DNA of 47,768 bases from an uncultured Bacteroidales bacterium. GTDB lineage: Bacteria; Bacteroidota; Bacteroidia; Bacteroidales; Muribaculaceae. The position numbers were made by a program, and so were the translations under genes. Position 1 is the first letter of the stretch, and every line of letters starts with the position of its first letter. This document shows, piece after piece, positions 18,294 through 26,872 of this stretch. The notes under the pieces were generated by a model. That model ran no database searches. It was not told the DNA's origin and saw nothing but the letters and a program-made list of their open reading frames with translations. Location of the stretch: the NCBI GenBank assembly GCA_900544535.1, contig UQVH01000021.1, positions 1-47,768 of the forward strand. Reading direction: 5' to 3'.

Positions 18294-20677
18294 AACATCT
18301 CTACACTTCTATGCGCGGACTCCTGACCGCCATAACAGCACTGTTGACGCTCACGCCTGCAATGAATGCCGAAACCGTGCTTTGCAAATATGAAAACGGG
18401 ACGATGACAAACGTCACCATTTCAGGAACGACCAAAACAGGGTCATATAAATATGCATCCAACAAGACAAGTGTCACCTGTCTCCAGCTTGCAAACGGCT
18501 ATACGACAAGCAACGTATATAACGAAAATGCAATAAATCTTATCTGTACTGAAGGTTTCAAGGCCGGAGATGTAGTGACTATCCAAGGCTTCATCAACAA
18601 CAAAGATGCAGCAAAACGCGGTGCCGTCAAACTCATCTCCTTGGGAGATGGAAATCAGATCAATGAAATCAATGCGTTCCCCGACTTCATAAACGGGTAC
18701 AGTTCACCCGACACTCCTGAAAAGCTGACCTATACGCTCGTCGAGGACCAGCCCAATCTTTCACTCGTTCGCGACGGCAATACGGGCACCAATCTTATGT
18801 TCATCTCCGTTGTCCGCGATCCCGGAACCGGTGGCGGTGACGATCCCTCCCCTACCCCGACACCGTCTGACGACCATTCGGTCAGCATGAACACGCTGAA
18901 CAATCAGATGCTTCTGCAGCTGACCAACGGCGATGTGAAATATTACAACACCGCCGATCTCTCGGAAGTGAACATCGACAAGGTTGCGGGCACTGTCAGC
19001 GTGAGCCCGCTCGCAGGCGACTGGAACGACGAGTTCAAACGCAACGTGGCTGCAATCAGCTTTGCAAAAGCGCCCGAAACCGGCGAGGATGCCGAGATTG
19101 TCAACAAGGGTGTCAACATCACCGAAGCCAAAGGCTGGCTGGAATCGATCTATGCAAAGTGGGAACCGCTCGAAGGCGCTTCGACCTACCGCGTATATAT
19201 TAAAGGTGGAAAATACAGCGACTACACCCGCATCGACCGCGAGTTGGTGCGCAATTACGGCACTTACGGACGCGCCGACATGGTCGGCCTCCCCGCCGGT
19301 GTCTATTCGCTGAAAGTCGTGCCCGTGATCGGCGGCTCGGAAGACGAGACCAAAGCCAGCGAGGCAAAGGAGATGTCCGTGAAGGCATATGACCGCAGCG
19401 GTTTCGCACATTTCAACAATAGCGGTGTCGGCGCCTACAAGGATAACGGCGAACTGAAAGAGGACGCCCGTGTGATCTACGTGACCGCCGAAACTGCCAA
19501 GACAGTGAAATGCCTCGTCAAGCAGAGCAACAAGGACGGCGAGGGTACCGAATTCACCGGTCTCCAGGCCATCATCAACGCCTATCAGAAAGGCATCGAG
19601 ACCCGTCCGCTCGCTGTGCGCCTTATCGGCACGATCAAAGACACCGACATGGACGCATTCGGCAGTTCAGCCGAGGGTCTTCAGATCAAGGGCAAGAACA
19701 ACACCATCGCCATGAATATCACCATCGAAGGTATCGGTGACGACGCCACCACCTGGGGCTTCGGCTTCCTGCTGCGCAATGCCGTGTCTGTCGAGCTGCG
19801 CAACTTCGCCAACATGCTCTGCATGGACGACTGTGTTTCGATCGACACCGACAATAAATATTGCTGGATTCACCACCTCGACCTCTTCTACGGCAAGACC
19901 GGCGGCGATTCCGACCAGGCGAAAGGCGACGGCACTGTCGATGTCAAAGGGGACTCGCAGTATATCACAATCGCCTACAACCGCTTCCACGACAGCGGCA
20001 AAAGCTCGCTGTGCGGCATGAAAGGGGAAACAGGTCCGAACTACATCGACTATCACCACAACTGGTTTGACCACAGCGACTCGCGCCATCCGCGCGTGCG
20101 CACAATGACCGTGCATGTCTGGAACAACTACTACGACGGCTGCGCGAAATACGGCGTGGGCGCCACGACTTCGTCGAGCGTCTTCGTGGAACGCAACTTC
20201 TTCCGCCACACCCTGGCTCCGATGATGAGCTCCAAGCAGGGCACTGACGCCAAAGGCGACGGAACTTTCTCAGGTGAGGACGGCGGCATCATCAAGAGCT
20301 TCGGCAACCTCTATGCCGAGAAGGGCACAGCAGCCAAATATAACGTGATCACCCACTCGGCTGATGCCACAAGTTTTGATTGCTACGAGGCTTCGAGCCG
20401 CGACGAAAAAGTGCCCGCGACGTTCAAAGCAGTCCAGGGCGAAGGCACCTACAACAACTTCGACACCGACCCGGCGCAGATGTATGAATATACCCCCGTC
20501 GAGGCTGCCGAGGTTCCGGCACTCGTCACCGGTTTCTACGGCGCAGGCCGTCTGAACCACGGCGATTTCACCTGGGACTTGAATTATGCAGGCGCCGACA
20601 CTGACTACTCCGTCAACCAGGCCCTCAAATCAGCCCTCCAGGCTTACAAAACCACCCTTGTAGGAATCTTCGAATAA
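18290..20677 (+). CDS. secreted PL1-type pectate lyase, multidomain
   Basis: A 795-residue secreted enzyme expected to cleave polygalacturonan by beta-elimination. The signal peptide covers about residues 1-27. An N-terminal beta domain (about 30-175) is followed by a Pro/Thr linker, a middle region that includes a fibronectin-like segment (about 280-365), and the parallel beta-helix of polysaccharide lyase family 1 (about 370-700). PL1 hallmarks are the WIHHLDLFYGKTGG calcium-side strand, VDVKGDSQYITIAYNRFHDSG, and the HSDSRHPRVR block that holds the catalytic arginine region. It is encoded as an overlapping pair with the small secreted protein upstream, without a SusC/SusD pair nearby. Confidence 0.88.
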   Translation: MKHLYTSMRGLLTAITALLTLTPAMNAETVLCKYENGTMTNVTISGTTKTGSYKYASNKTSVTCLQLANGYTTSNVYNENAINLICTEGFKAGDVVTIQGFINNKDAAKRGAVKLISLGDGNQINEINAFPDFINGYSSPDTPEKLTYTLVEDQPNLSLVRDGNTGTNLMFISVVRDPGTGGGDDPSPTPTPSDDHSVSMNTLNNQMLLQLTNGDVKYYNTADLSEVNIDKVAGTVSVSPLAGDWNDEFKRNVAAISFAKAPETGEDAEIVNKGVNITEAKGWLESIYAKWEPLEGASTYRVYIKGGKYSDYTRIDRELVRNYGTYGRADMVGLPAGVYSLKVVPVIGGSEDETKASEAKEMSVKAYDRSGFAHFNNSGVGAYKDNGELKEDARVIYVTAETAKTVKCLVKQSNKDGEGTEFTGLQAIINAYQKGIETRPLAVRLIGTIKDTDMDAFGSSAEGLQIKGKNNTIAMNITIEGIGDDATTWGFGFLLRNAVSVELRNFANMLCMDDCVSIDTDNKYCWIHHLDLFYGKTGGDSDQAKGDGTVDVKGDSQYITIAYNRFHDSGKSSLCGMKGETGPNYIDYHHNWFDHSDSRHPRVRTMTVHVWNNYYDGCAKYGVGATTSSSVFVERNFFRHTLAPMMSSKQGTDAKGDGTFSGEDGGIIKSFGNLYAEKGTAAKYNVITHSADATSFDCYEASSRDEKVPATFKAVQGEGTYNNFDTDPAQMYEYTPVEAAEVPALVTGFYGAGRLNHGDFTWDLNYAGADTDYSVNQALKSALQAYKTTLVGIFE

Positions 20678-20769
20678 ACCGAAAACCGGAAATTACCCGG
20701 CTTAATCGCAATTTACCTCGTTGCGTTTGCGCGGATGCCGGGGCAGGCTGACCGCGTTAGCGGTCGGTC

Positions 20770-20961
20770 GAATCCAGGCCACTGCAAGGGCCGCATAGCG
20801 GTCCGCAGCTGTGGTAATTAGAGATATTTTTTCACCCAAGAGCGCCGTAGGTGCGAAACTGTACAACATATGTTTCGCACCTACGGCGCTCTTTCTGGAG
20901 GAGGTGGACAGATTAACCACAGCTGCGGACTCCTATGGAGCCCTTGCAGTGGCCTGGATTC
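20770..20961. repeat. 192-bp nested palindrome
   Basis: The region between the pectate lyase and rpsP folds on itself. The outer arms 20770-20818 and 20914-20961 are imperfect reverse complements, both carrying CCAGGCCACTGCAAGGG and the CCGCAGCTGTGG segment. The inner arms 20838-20859 and 20872-20893 are a perfect 22-bp inverted repeat around a 12-base loop. This looks like a palindromic repeat or MITE-like element rather than a simple terminator. No frame inside it is credible. Confidence 0.75.
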
Positions 20962-20994
20962 TTGCGCTGCTATGCAGCTTTGCTTCGCGTTGCC

Positions 20995-21042
20995 GCTCGG
21001 ACATGCCTGACGCGGGGCAGCTCGGACATGCCTGACGCGGGG
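20995..21042 (+). repeat. two 23-bp tandem copies, period 25
   Basis: GCTCGGACATGCCTGACGCG plus GGG occurs at 20995-21017 and again at 21020-21042, separated by CA. A third, decayed copy may follow (CTGATACGGGG). It sits next to the large palindrome and is probably part of the same repeat family. Confidence 0.7.
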
Positions 21043-21225
21043 CTGATACCTGATACGGGGAATGATGCAAGACGAACTAACATTGCATAATGCGAAGTCG
21101 GATATATTCCAGCTCATTCGATAGCGCAATGGCAATCAGCGTGTTGCGGATACTCAGGGAGCATTCCTACTGAGTGACCGGATTTGTGGCAGGCTGTTTA
21201 AAGCGTTTTGGATACGCATACAGAA

Positions 21226-21262
21226 AGAGGCTGCGGCGCAGTGGTTCTGCGACACAGCCTCT
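21226..21262 (-). terminator. rpsP terminator
   Basis: On the minus strand AGAGGCTGTGTCGCAG pairs with CTGCGCCGCAGCCTCT around a short loop and is followed by TTTC. It lies about 60 bases behind the rpsP stop. Confidence 0.65.
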
Positions 21263-21319
21263 GTTCGTTTCACATAGTGGAACCGGCGCAGGGCGCGGTC
21301 CGATGTGGAGCCAGATTGC

Positions 21320-21859
21320 TTATTCAGCGGCAGCCTCTTCGGCGGGAGCTTCCTCAGCGGGTGCTGCGGCGGCTTCGGCCTCGGCAGCTGCGGCAGCAGC
21401 TTCGGCTTTCTTCTTGGCTACTTCTTCAGCCTTTGCTTTGTTCTTTGCTACTTCGGCTTCGAGACGAGCTTTTTCGTCAAGCTCTTTCTTGTCGGCCATA
21501 GATGCGCGGAACTTGTCGACGCTCTGCTGCTTCTGAGCTTTCCAGGCGTCGAAACGACGCTGTGCTTCGGCTTCGTCAAAAGCGCCTTTCTTCACGCCAC
21601 CCTGAAGATGCTTCATGAGAAGCACGCCTTCGTTGGAGAGGATGGTGCGAACGGTGTCGGTGGGCTGAGCACCAACGTTGACCCAATACAAAGCACGCTC
21701 GAAGTTCAAAGTTACTGTAGCAGGATTAGTGTTCGGATTATAAGAACCTATCCTTTCAATAAATTTACCATCTCGTGGTGCCCTGCTATCGGCGATAACA
21801 ATAGGATAGAACGCATAGTTCTTGCGACCATGACGTTGCAGTCTGATTTTTGTTGCCAT
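21320..21859 (-). CDS. rpsP: 30S ribosomal protein S16 with Ala/Glu-rich tail
   Basis: A 179-residue S16. The ATG at 21859 gives the usual MATKIRLQRHGRK beginning, and 21 upstream in-frame codons are excluded. Residues 1-80 are the conserved S16 fold, with ERIGSYNPNTNP in the middle. The bacterial core normally ends near 80-90 residues. Here a charged helical stretch and an Ala/Glu-rich tail (about residues 125-179) follow, as is common in Bacteroidales. It is monocistronic with its own promoter and terminator. Confidence 0.95.
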   Translation of the reverse strand: MATKIRLQRHGRKNYAFYPIVIADSRAPRDGKFIERIGSYNPNTNPATVTLNFERALYWVNVGAQPTDTVRTILSNEGVLLMKHLQGGVKKGAFDEAEAQRRFDAWKAQKQQSVDKFRASMADKKELDEKARLEAEVAKNKAKAEEVAKKKAEAAAAAAEAEAAAAPAEEAPAEEAAAE

Positions 21860-21891
21860 TAATTTGTGATTTGTATTGATTAATTCGGGCG

Positions 21892-21899
21892 CAAAGTTA
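21892..21899 (-). promoter_or_regulatory. -7 element of rpsP
   Basis: Minus-strand TAACTTTG lies 32 bases before the ATG at 21859. A TTGG sits about 19 bases further upstream as a weak -33 box. Confidence 0.5.
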
Positions 21900-22086
21900 C
21901 TGCTTTTGCGCGTGATTGCCAACCGTCGGACGGGCGGAATGTCGGGGAGATGTGGTCGGTTTAAGATTATTTAACTATCGCAACGAAATGTAACGGGGTT
22001 TCAACGAAAAAGTGGCCTGCCGGTCGGAAGACGGAGGCAGGCCACGGGGTAGTTACTATTGCTGTGTAGGAGGTATCTCAGAGGGA

Positions 22087-22692
22087 TCAGTTGTAGTGCG
22101 GGTTGCGGGGATGGTAGAGCCAGCCTCGGTAACGGGTGCCCATGCCGCGGACTATGCGGTGCCAGTAGGCGTCTTCTTCGCCTTGGAGCAGGGTGCCGAC
22201 ATCGGGAATACCGGTGACGGCCCAGACGTTTTTGACGAGTTCTTCGTCGAGCTGGCCGACGCCCCAGCCGCTGTATCCGAGGAAAAAGCGCAACTGGCCG
22301 TCGACGGCATAGCCGTCGTTGACGATCGACAGCATTGTGTCGAAATCGCCGCCGATATAAAGCCCGTCGACAATCTCGCGCGAGGAGGGTATGAGATCGC
22401 CAAGAGTGTGGATGAAATAAAGTCTGTCGCACGACATCGGCCCTCCGCAGTAGACCGGAACGGGGACGGAGGCTGTGACGGACGGAAGAAGATCCTGAAG
22501 CGAGTAGCTCGTGCGGCTGTTGAGCACCACTCCCATGGCCGAACCCTGCTGCTCGTAGTCGACGAGACAGATGACGGCATGATGGAAGTAGCGCTCGCGC
22601 AGGAAGGGCTCTGCGACGAGGAGCGAGCCGGCGCGGGGAATGGAACGCCGGTCAATGTCTATATTGAACAGTAAGGATTCAAAATCAATCAT
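22087..22692 (-). CDS. YqgE/AlgH (UPF0301) family protein
   Basis: A 201-residue cytoplasmic protein of the YqgE/AlgH family. The characteristic features are all visible: RAGSLLVAEPFLRERYFHHAV at the start (broken here by its Ala/Gly turn), the VDY...GVVLN block, the YCGGPM motif near residue 81, and FLGYSGWGVGQLDEEL near residue 137. Length is usual. The molecular role of the family is not settled. It stands alone between rpsP and miaB. Confidence 0.9.
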   Translation of the reverse strand: MIDFESLLFNIDIDRRSIPRAGSLLVAEPFLRERYFHHAVICLVDYEQQGSAMGVVLNSRTSYSLQDLLPSVTASVPVPVYCGGPMSCDRLYFIHTLGDLIPSSREIVDGLYIGGDFDTMLSIVNDGYAVDGQLRFFLGYSGWGVGQLDEELVKNVWAVTGIPDVGTLLQGEEDAYWHRIVRGMGTRYRGWLYHPRNPHYN

Positions 22693-22868
22693 AAACCTTC
22701 TTCTTTGCCACTTAAATATATGTGTGTCGCGTGTGTCGTTGTTTCTTAGCCTCTAAATTACTGCTTTTCGCGCTCAGATGCAAGAAAATAGTGTTAAAAA
22801 TCGAGGGCGGATGAAAATATAGCATTACAGGCTATTCAGGGCATACCTGTGAGAGATGCAGACAAAAA

Positions 22869-22892
22869 CGCCGGGCACAAAGAGGCCCGGCG
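22869..22892 (-). terminator. miaB terminator
   Basis: Minus-strand CGCCGGGC, an 8-base loop, GCCCGGCG, then TTTTTG. A perfect stem with a T-run about 45 bases behind the miaB stop. Confidence 0.85.
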
Positions 22893-22936
22893 TAGATAGG
22901 GTTGATGAAATACAGGAACGGTGTTGGAGCGGCGGT

Positions 22937-24277
22937 TCAGACCAGCTCGCCGATCAGTGTAGCGGAGGAGGAGTCAACGACACGGACACTGACAATGTCG
23001 CCCACGCGATAGTCGCCGCGGGGGAAGACGAGAGTCTTGTTCTGCTGGTTGCGGCCGACAAACTGCTCGCGCGAGCGCTTGGATACACCTTCGACGAGCA
23101 CGTCGAAAGTCTTGCCGACGTCGCGGGCGTTGCTTTTACGCGAAAGTTCGTTCTGCACGGCGATCATGCGGTTGAGGCGGTCGATCTTGACATCTTCGGG
23201 GATGTTGTCGGGCATGGTGCGGGCAGCGAGGGTGCCGGGTCGTTCGGAATATTTGAACATGAAGGCCGAGTCGAAGCCCACCTCTTCCATGAGAGAGAGG
23301 GTCTCAAGAAAATCCTCTTCGGTTTCGTCGTGGAAACCGGTGAAAAGGTCGGTGGAGATGCCGCAGTCGGGGATGGCGCGGCGGATGGCGGCGATGCGGC
23401 CGAGATACCATTCGCGGGTATATTTGCGGTTCATGGCCTTGAGCACCTTGTCGGAGCCTGACTGCACTGGGAGATGGATGTGTTTGCAGACATTGGGCTT
23501 TGAGGCGATGACGGCGATGATCTCGTCGGACATGTCCTTGGGGTGCGAGGTGGTGAAGCGGATGCGCATTTCAGGGGCGGTGTCGGCCACCATCGCGAGG
23601 AGCCGCGCGAAGTCTATTACCTCGCCCGACGCGGTCTCGTAGCGGTAGCTGTTGACGTTCTGCCCCAAAAGCGTAGCCTCGCGGAAGCCTTTGGCGCGGA
23701 GGTCGGCAAGCTCGGCAAGGATGCTCTCAGCCGAACGCGAGCGTTCGCGTCCGCGGGTATAGGGGACGATGCAGTAGGAGCAGAAGTTGTTGCATCCGCG
23801 CATGATGCTGATAAAACCTGAGACGGTGTTGCCGGTGATGCGGGCGGGAATGATGTCGCGGTAGGTCTCGGTGGTGCTCAGAGTGACATTGACAGCCTTC
23901 TCTCCGGCCTCGACGGAGGCAAAGAGGTTCGGGAGGTCGAGATATGAGTCGGGACCGGCCACGAGATCGACTCCGTGGCGTTCGATCAGTTCCTCGCGGA
24001 CGCGCTCGCCCATGCAGCCGATGACGCCGACGATGAGCCGCGGCAGGTCCTTGGAGCGCTTGCGCCTGAGCGAAGCGAGATAGGCAAGGCGAGAGATGAT
24101 TTTCTGTTCGGCATTGTCGCGGATCGAGCAGGTGTTGAGCAACACGGCGTCGGCCTCTTCGGGTGTGGCGGCCATCTCATAGCCGACGGTCTCCATGATC
24201 GAGGCAACGACCTCGCTGTCTGCCACATTCATCTGGCAGCCATAAGTTTCTATATGTAATTTACGTGCTTGTGTCAT
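22937..24277 (-). CDS. miaB: tRNA-2-methylthio-N6-dimethylallyladenosine synthase MiaB
   Basis: A 446-residue radical-SAM methylthiotransferase that modifies A37 of tRNAs reading UNN codons. The N-terminal UPF0004 domain has the three cluster cysteines, in TYGCQMN, NTCSIRDNAEQK and GVIGCMGER. The radical-SAM cluster motif is CNNFCSYCIVPYTRGRERSR. The C-terminal TRAM domain covers about the last 65 residues. All key residues are present and the length is standard. It is transcribed divergently from the small gene at 24358, with overlapping promoters. Confidence 0.95.
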   Translation of the reverse strand: MTQARKLHIETYGCQMNVADSEVVASIMETVGYEMAATPEEADAVLLNTCSIRDNAEQKIISRLAYLASLRRKRSKDLPRLIVGVIGCMGERVREELIERHGVDLVAGPDSYLDLPNLFASVEAGEKAVNVTLSTTETYRDIIPARITGNTVSGFISIMRGCNNFCSYCIVPYTRGRERSRSAESILAELADLRAKGFREATLLGQNVNSYRYETASGEVIDFARLLAMVADTAPEMRIRFTTSHPKDMSDEIIAVIASKPNVCKHIHLPVQSGSDKVLKAMNRKYTREWYLGRIAAIRRAIPDCGISTDLFTGFHDETEEDFLETLSLMEEVGFDSAFMFKYSERPGTLAARTMPDNIPEDVKIDRLNRMIAVQNELSRKSNARDVGKTFDVLVEGVSKRSREQFVGRNQQNKTLVFPRGDYRVGDIVSVRVVDSSSATLIGELV

Positions 24278-24317
24278 ATTTTAAGGTGGAAACTTTGGCG
24301 ATAAGCCCAAGAATCCT

Positions 24318-24325
24318 TAATTTTG
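24318..24325 (+). promoter_or_regulatory. promoter of the gene at 24358
   Basis: TAATTTTG, with TTTG at 24294-24297 and a 20-base spacer. It overlaps the region used by the divergent miaB promoter. Confidence 0.55.
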
Positions 24326-24328
24326 CTA

Positions 24329-24336
24329 CAAAATTA
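24329..24336 (-). promoter_or_regulatory. -7 element of miaB
   Basis: Minus-strand TAATTTTG lies 51 bases before the miaB ATG at 24277, immediately next to the plus-strand promoter. Confidence 0.5.
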
Positions 24337-24357
24337 CGAAAAACCGCGCATCGCGCA

Positions 24358-24777
24358 ATGGAGAAACTGATATTATTTCTGATCGTGTTCGGCATCGGAT
24401 CGCTCTTTGAGTACCTCAAACAGAAGAGGGAGCAGAGGGCTGACAGCCATGCGGACAAGATCGCGTCTCCGCGAGCAACCGCGGTAAAGGAGCCGCGCCG
24501 GCAGCTACGCGCCGACAAACCGGCTCAGCCCGGCCGCATCCCGCCGCTGCCGCAACCGGAAGCCGCGCAGGCCACGCAGCAGTTGCGGACCGTAGCGCCG
24601 AAAACTCCCCGCCAGCCCGCCGACGAAGGAGCCTCGATCTTCGATCTGCCGTCAGTCGAAAGCCTGAGCGAGGCCGCAGCTTTCGCCCCGCAGGAACAGG
24701 ACGGCCAATTGCAGCAGCACTACGAGCGATGGCGCAGAGCCGTCATCGACAGCGAAATCCTCCGGCGCAAATTTTAG
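24358..24777 (+). CDS. small membrane-anchored, proline/glutamine-rich protein
   Basis: A 139-residue protein that I do not recognise. The ATG at 24358 gives an N-terminal hydrophobic helix (MEKLILFLIVFGIGSLFEYL) followed by a charged, Pro/Gln/Ala-rich and probably disordered stretch, ending in a short amphipathic helix (HYERWRRAVIDSEILRRKF). In-frame codons upstream are ignored because they run through the promoter. The layout suggests a bitopic inner-membrane protein with a cytoplasmic tail. The function is unknown. The CoA-transferase gene starts 93 bases downstream. Confidence 0.65.
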   Translation: MEKLILFLIVFGIGSLFEYLKQKREQRADSHADKIASPRATAVKEPRRQLRADKPAQPGRIPPLPQPEAAQATQQLRTVAPKTPRQPADEGASIFDLPSVESLSEAAAFAPQEQDGQLQQHYERWRRAVIDSEILRRKF

Positions 24778-24869
24778 ACGGCGCCACACCATGTCTCAAA
24801 AAATCTAAAACCATTCATTTTGAAATAATCTCTCCCTACCCTCCTTAAAATTCAGAAAAAAGAAAAGTT

Positions 24870-26366
24870 ATGAAATTCCCCATCCTGACACCGGAAGAAG
24901 CCGCAGATCTTTTTTTCAATGACGCAAAATGTGGATTTTCCGGTTTTACCGCTCCCGGAGCCCCCAAAGTAGTGACCCAGGCCATTGCGGCCAAGGCCGA
25001 AAAGCTCCACGCCGAAGGTAAGCCTTTCAAAATCAACATCATCACAGGCGCCTCAACCAGCGACAACTGCGACGGCGTACTCGCCCGCGCCAACGCAATC
25101 GGCAAGCGTACCCCCTATCAGAACCATCCTGACCTGCGCAAGCGCATCAACTCGCACGACGCCCACTACTTCGACCTCCATCTCTCGGAAGCGGCTCAGA
25201 AACTGCGCTACGGATTTTTCGGTGATCTTGACCTTGCAATAATCGAGGTTTCCGACATTCAGGATGACGGAACGGCCGTCGTCGGCACCGGTATAGGTAA
25301 CGTTCCTACCATCGCCCGCATGGCAAAGAAAATCGTGATAGAGCTCAACGAAAAACTGCGCCACGCACTTTACGGACTTCATGACATCTACTTGCCGCTC
25401 GATCCCCCCAACCGCGGCGAAATACCCATCTTCAAAGTCAGCGACCGCATCGGCTCTCCCGTGCTCAAGATCGATCCGTCGAAGATCGTCGGAGTTGTCA
25501 TGAGCGACCACTACGAGGGTGTCAAGCCTTTCACTCCGCTCGACGACACCACCAAGCAGATAGGCGCCAACGTCTGCCGCTTCCTCATCGAGGAGCTGCG
25601 CCGCGGAGGCATTCCCAAAGGCTTCCTGCCCTTGCAGTCAGGCGTGGGCAATGTGGCCAATGCTGTCCTCTACGGGCTGGCCGACGCAAAGGAGATCCCG
25701 CCCTTCGAAATGTACACCGAAGTTATCCAGGACGCCGTTATCGATCTCATGAAGAAAGGCCGCTGCAAATTCGGCTCAACCTGCTCGCTGACCGTCTCCA
25801 ACGAAGTCGAGGACGAGGTGATCAGCAACATCGAGTTCTTCAAGCAGCACGTGATTCTGCGCCCGTCGGAAATCTCCAACAATCCTGAGGTGATCCGCCG
25901 ACTCGGTGTCATCTCTATGAACACCGCCCTCGAGGCCGACATCTTCGGCAACATCAACTCGACCCACGTGACCGGCACACGCATGATGAACGGTATCGGC
26001 GGTTCAGGCGACTTCACCCGCAACGCCTACATTTCGATCTTCTCCTGCCCCTCGATCACGAAGGAAGGCAAGATTTCGAATATCGTTCCTATGGTGTCGC
26101 ACGTCGACCACACCGAACACTCCGTCGACATCATCGTCACCGACCAGGGCATCGCCGACCTGCGCGGCCTCGATCCGGTTGAACGCGCCAACGAGATCAT
26201 CAACAACTGCGCCCACCCGATCTACCGCGAACTGCTCCGCGACTATCTGAAACTGAGTACCCGCGGCGGTCAGACTCCCCACACGCTCACCGCAGCCCTC
26301 GGCTTCCACACCGAGTTCCTCTCGTCGGGCGACATGCGCAACGTCGACTGGTCGAAATTCGCATAA
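24870..26366 (+). CDS. succinyl-CoA:acetate CoA-transferase (acetyl-CoA hydrolase/transferase family)
   Basis: A 498-residue class I CoA-transferase, probably moving CoA between succinate/propionate and acetate during fermentation. The N-terminal half has the GASTSDNCDGVLARA segment. The C-terminal half has the GVGNVANAVL glycine motif and FEMYTEVIQDAV, whose Glu is the expected CoA-bound catalytic residue. Its length matches AarC/Cat1-type enzymes. It is monocistronic and ends in a strong hairpin terminator. The exact acyl donor is by analogy. Confidence 0.9.
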   Translation: MKFPILTPEEAADLFFNDAKCGFSGFTAPGAPKVVTQAIAAKAEKLHAEGKPFKINIITGASTSDNCDGVLARANAIGKRTPYQNHPDLRKRINSHDAHYFDLHLSEAAQKLRYGFFGDLDLAIIEVSDIQDDGTAVVGTGIGNVPTIARMAKKIVIELNEKLRHALYGLHDIYLPLDPPNRGEIPIFKVSDRIGSPVLKIDPSKIVGVVMSDHYEGVKPFTPLDDTTKQIGANVCRFLIEELRRGGIPKGFLPLQSGVGNVANAVLYGLADAKEIPPFEMYTEVIQDAVIDLMKKGRCKFGSTCSLTVSNEVEDEVISNIEFFKQHVILRPSEISNNPEVIRRLGVISMNTALEADIFGNINSTHVTGTRMMNGIGGSGDFTRNAYISIFSCPSITKEGKISNIVPMVSHVDHTEHSVDIIVTDQGIADLRGLDPVERANEIINNCAHPIYRELLRDYLKLSTRGGQTPHTLTAALGFHTEFLSSGDMRNVDWSKFA

Positions 26367-26391
26367 CATTCCCTGAAACATAAAATGTTTC

Positions 26392-26483
26392 GGTGTGAGG
26401 ATTGTATATTGTTTTATCTATGGATGAGGTAGACCAAGACCTGAATTTGAGATAAAACAAGATACAATCCTCACACCTTTTTT
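26392..26483 (+). terminator. long hairpin terminator behind the CoA-transferase
   Basis: GGTGTGAGGATTGTAT (26392-26407) pairs with ATACAATCCTCACACC (26462-26477), extended inside by GTTTTATCT/AGATAAAAC, and is followed by TTTTTT at 26478-26483. The loop of about 30 bases is unusually large for a terminator. Confidence 0.75.
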
Positions 26484-26872
26484 ATATTCACACCATTTTA
26501 AAATTATGGTTTATGGAGGATTGGGAACCGGGAGGAAAAAATATTTGTTAACAGCCAGGTTTGTTAACAAGTCTCTCCGAGACATGGTCTTAGGCGACAT
26601 GGCAGGACCCCAGGCACCGCTCGCAGCCTACGCTGATGGCTCCGGCTCTCGCTTAGCCTGAGGTTTCTGAAACACAGCCTTTTCAAGGCTTTCCCGAAAC
26701 AACTGTTGCAATACCAATCCGCCGACGGTTTCTCTCACACGAAACCGTCGGCGGATTGGTATTTTTATCATGCCGGAAAGTCTTTCATGCTAATTGCGCA
26801 ACCGCTGGTTGCGTAATTGATATTTCTAACAGATTAAGTTTCCTCATGAAATTGCATGTAAAACAGCTTGTT
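26484..26872. other. gene-free spacer with repeats
   Basis: No credible gene is seen. The spacer holds TTTGTTAACA twice (near 26545 and 26561) and then a GC-rich stretch with imperfect self-complementarity near 26620-26670. A perfect 23-bp inverted repeat (next entry) follows. It may hold a small structured RNA, but nothing decides this. Confidence 0.4.
26710..26763. repeat. perfect 23-bp inverted repeat
   Basis: The arms 26710-26732 and 26741-26763 are exact reverse complements around an 8-base loop (TCTCACAC). TTT follows on the plus strand and TTG on the minus strand. It may act as a bidirectional terminator between the CoA-transferase and the convergent GldB-like gene. Confidence 0.75.
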
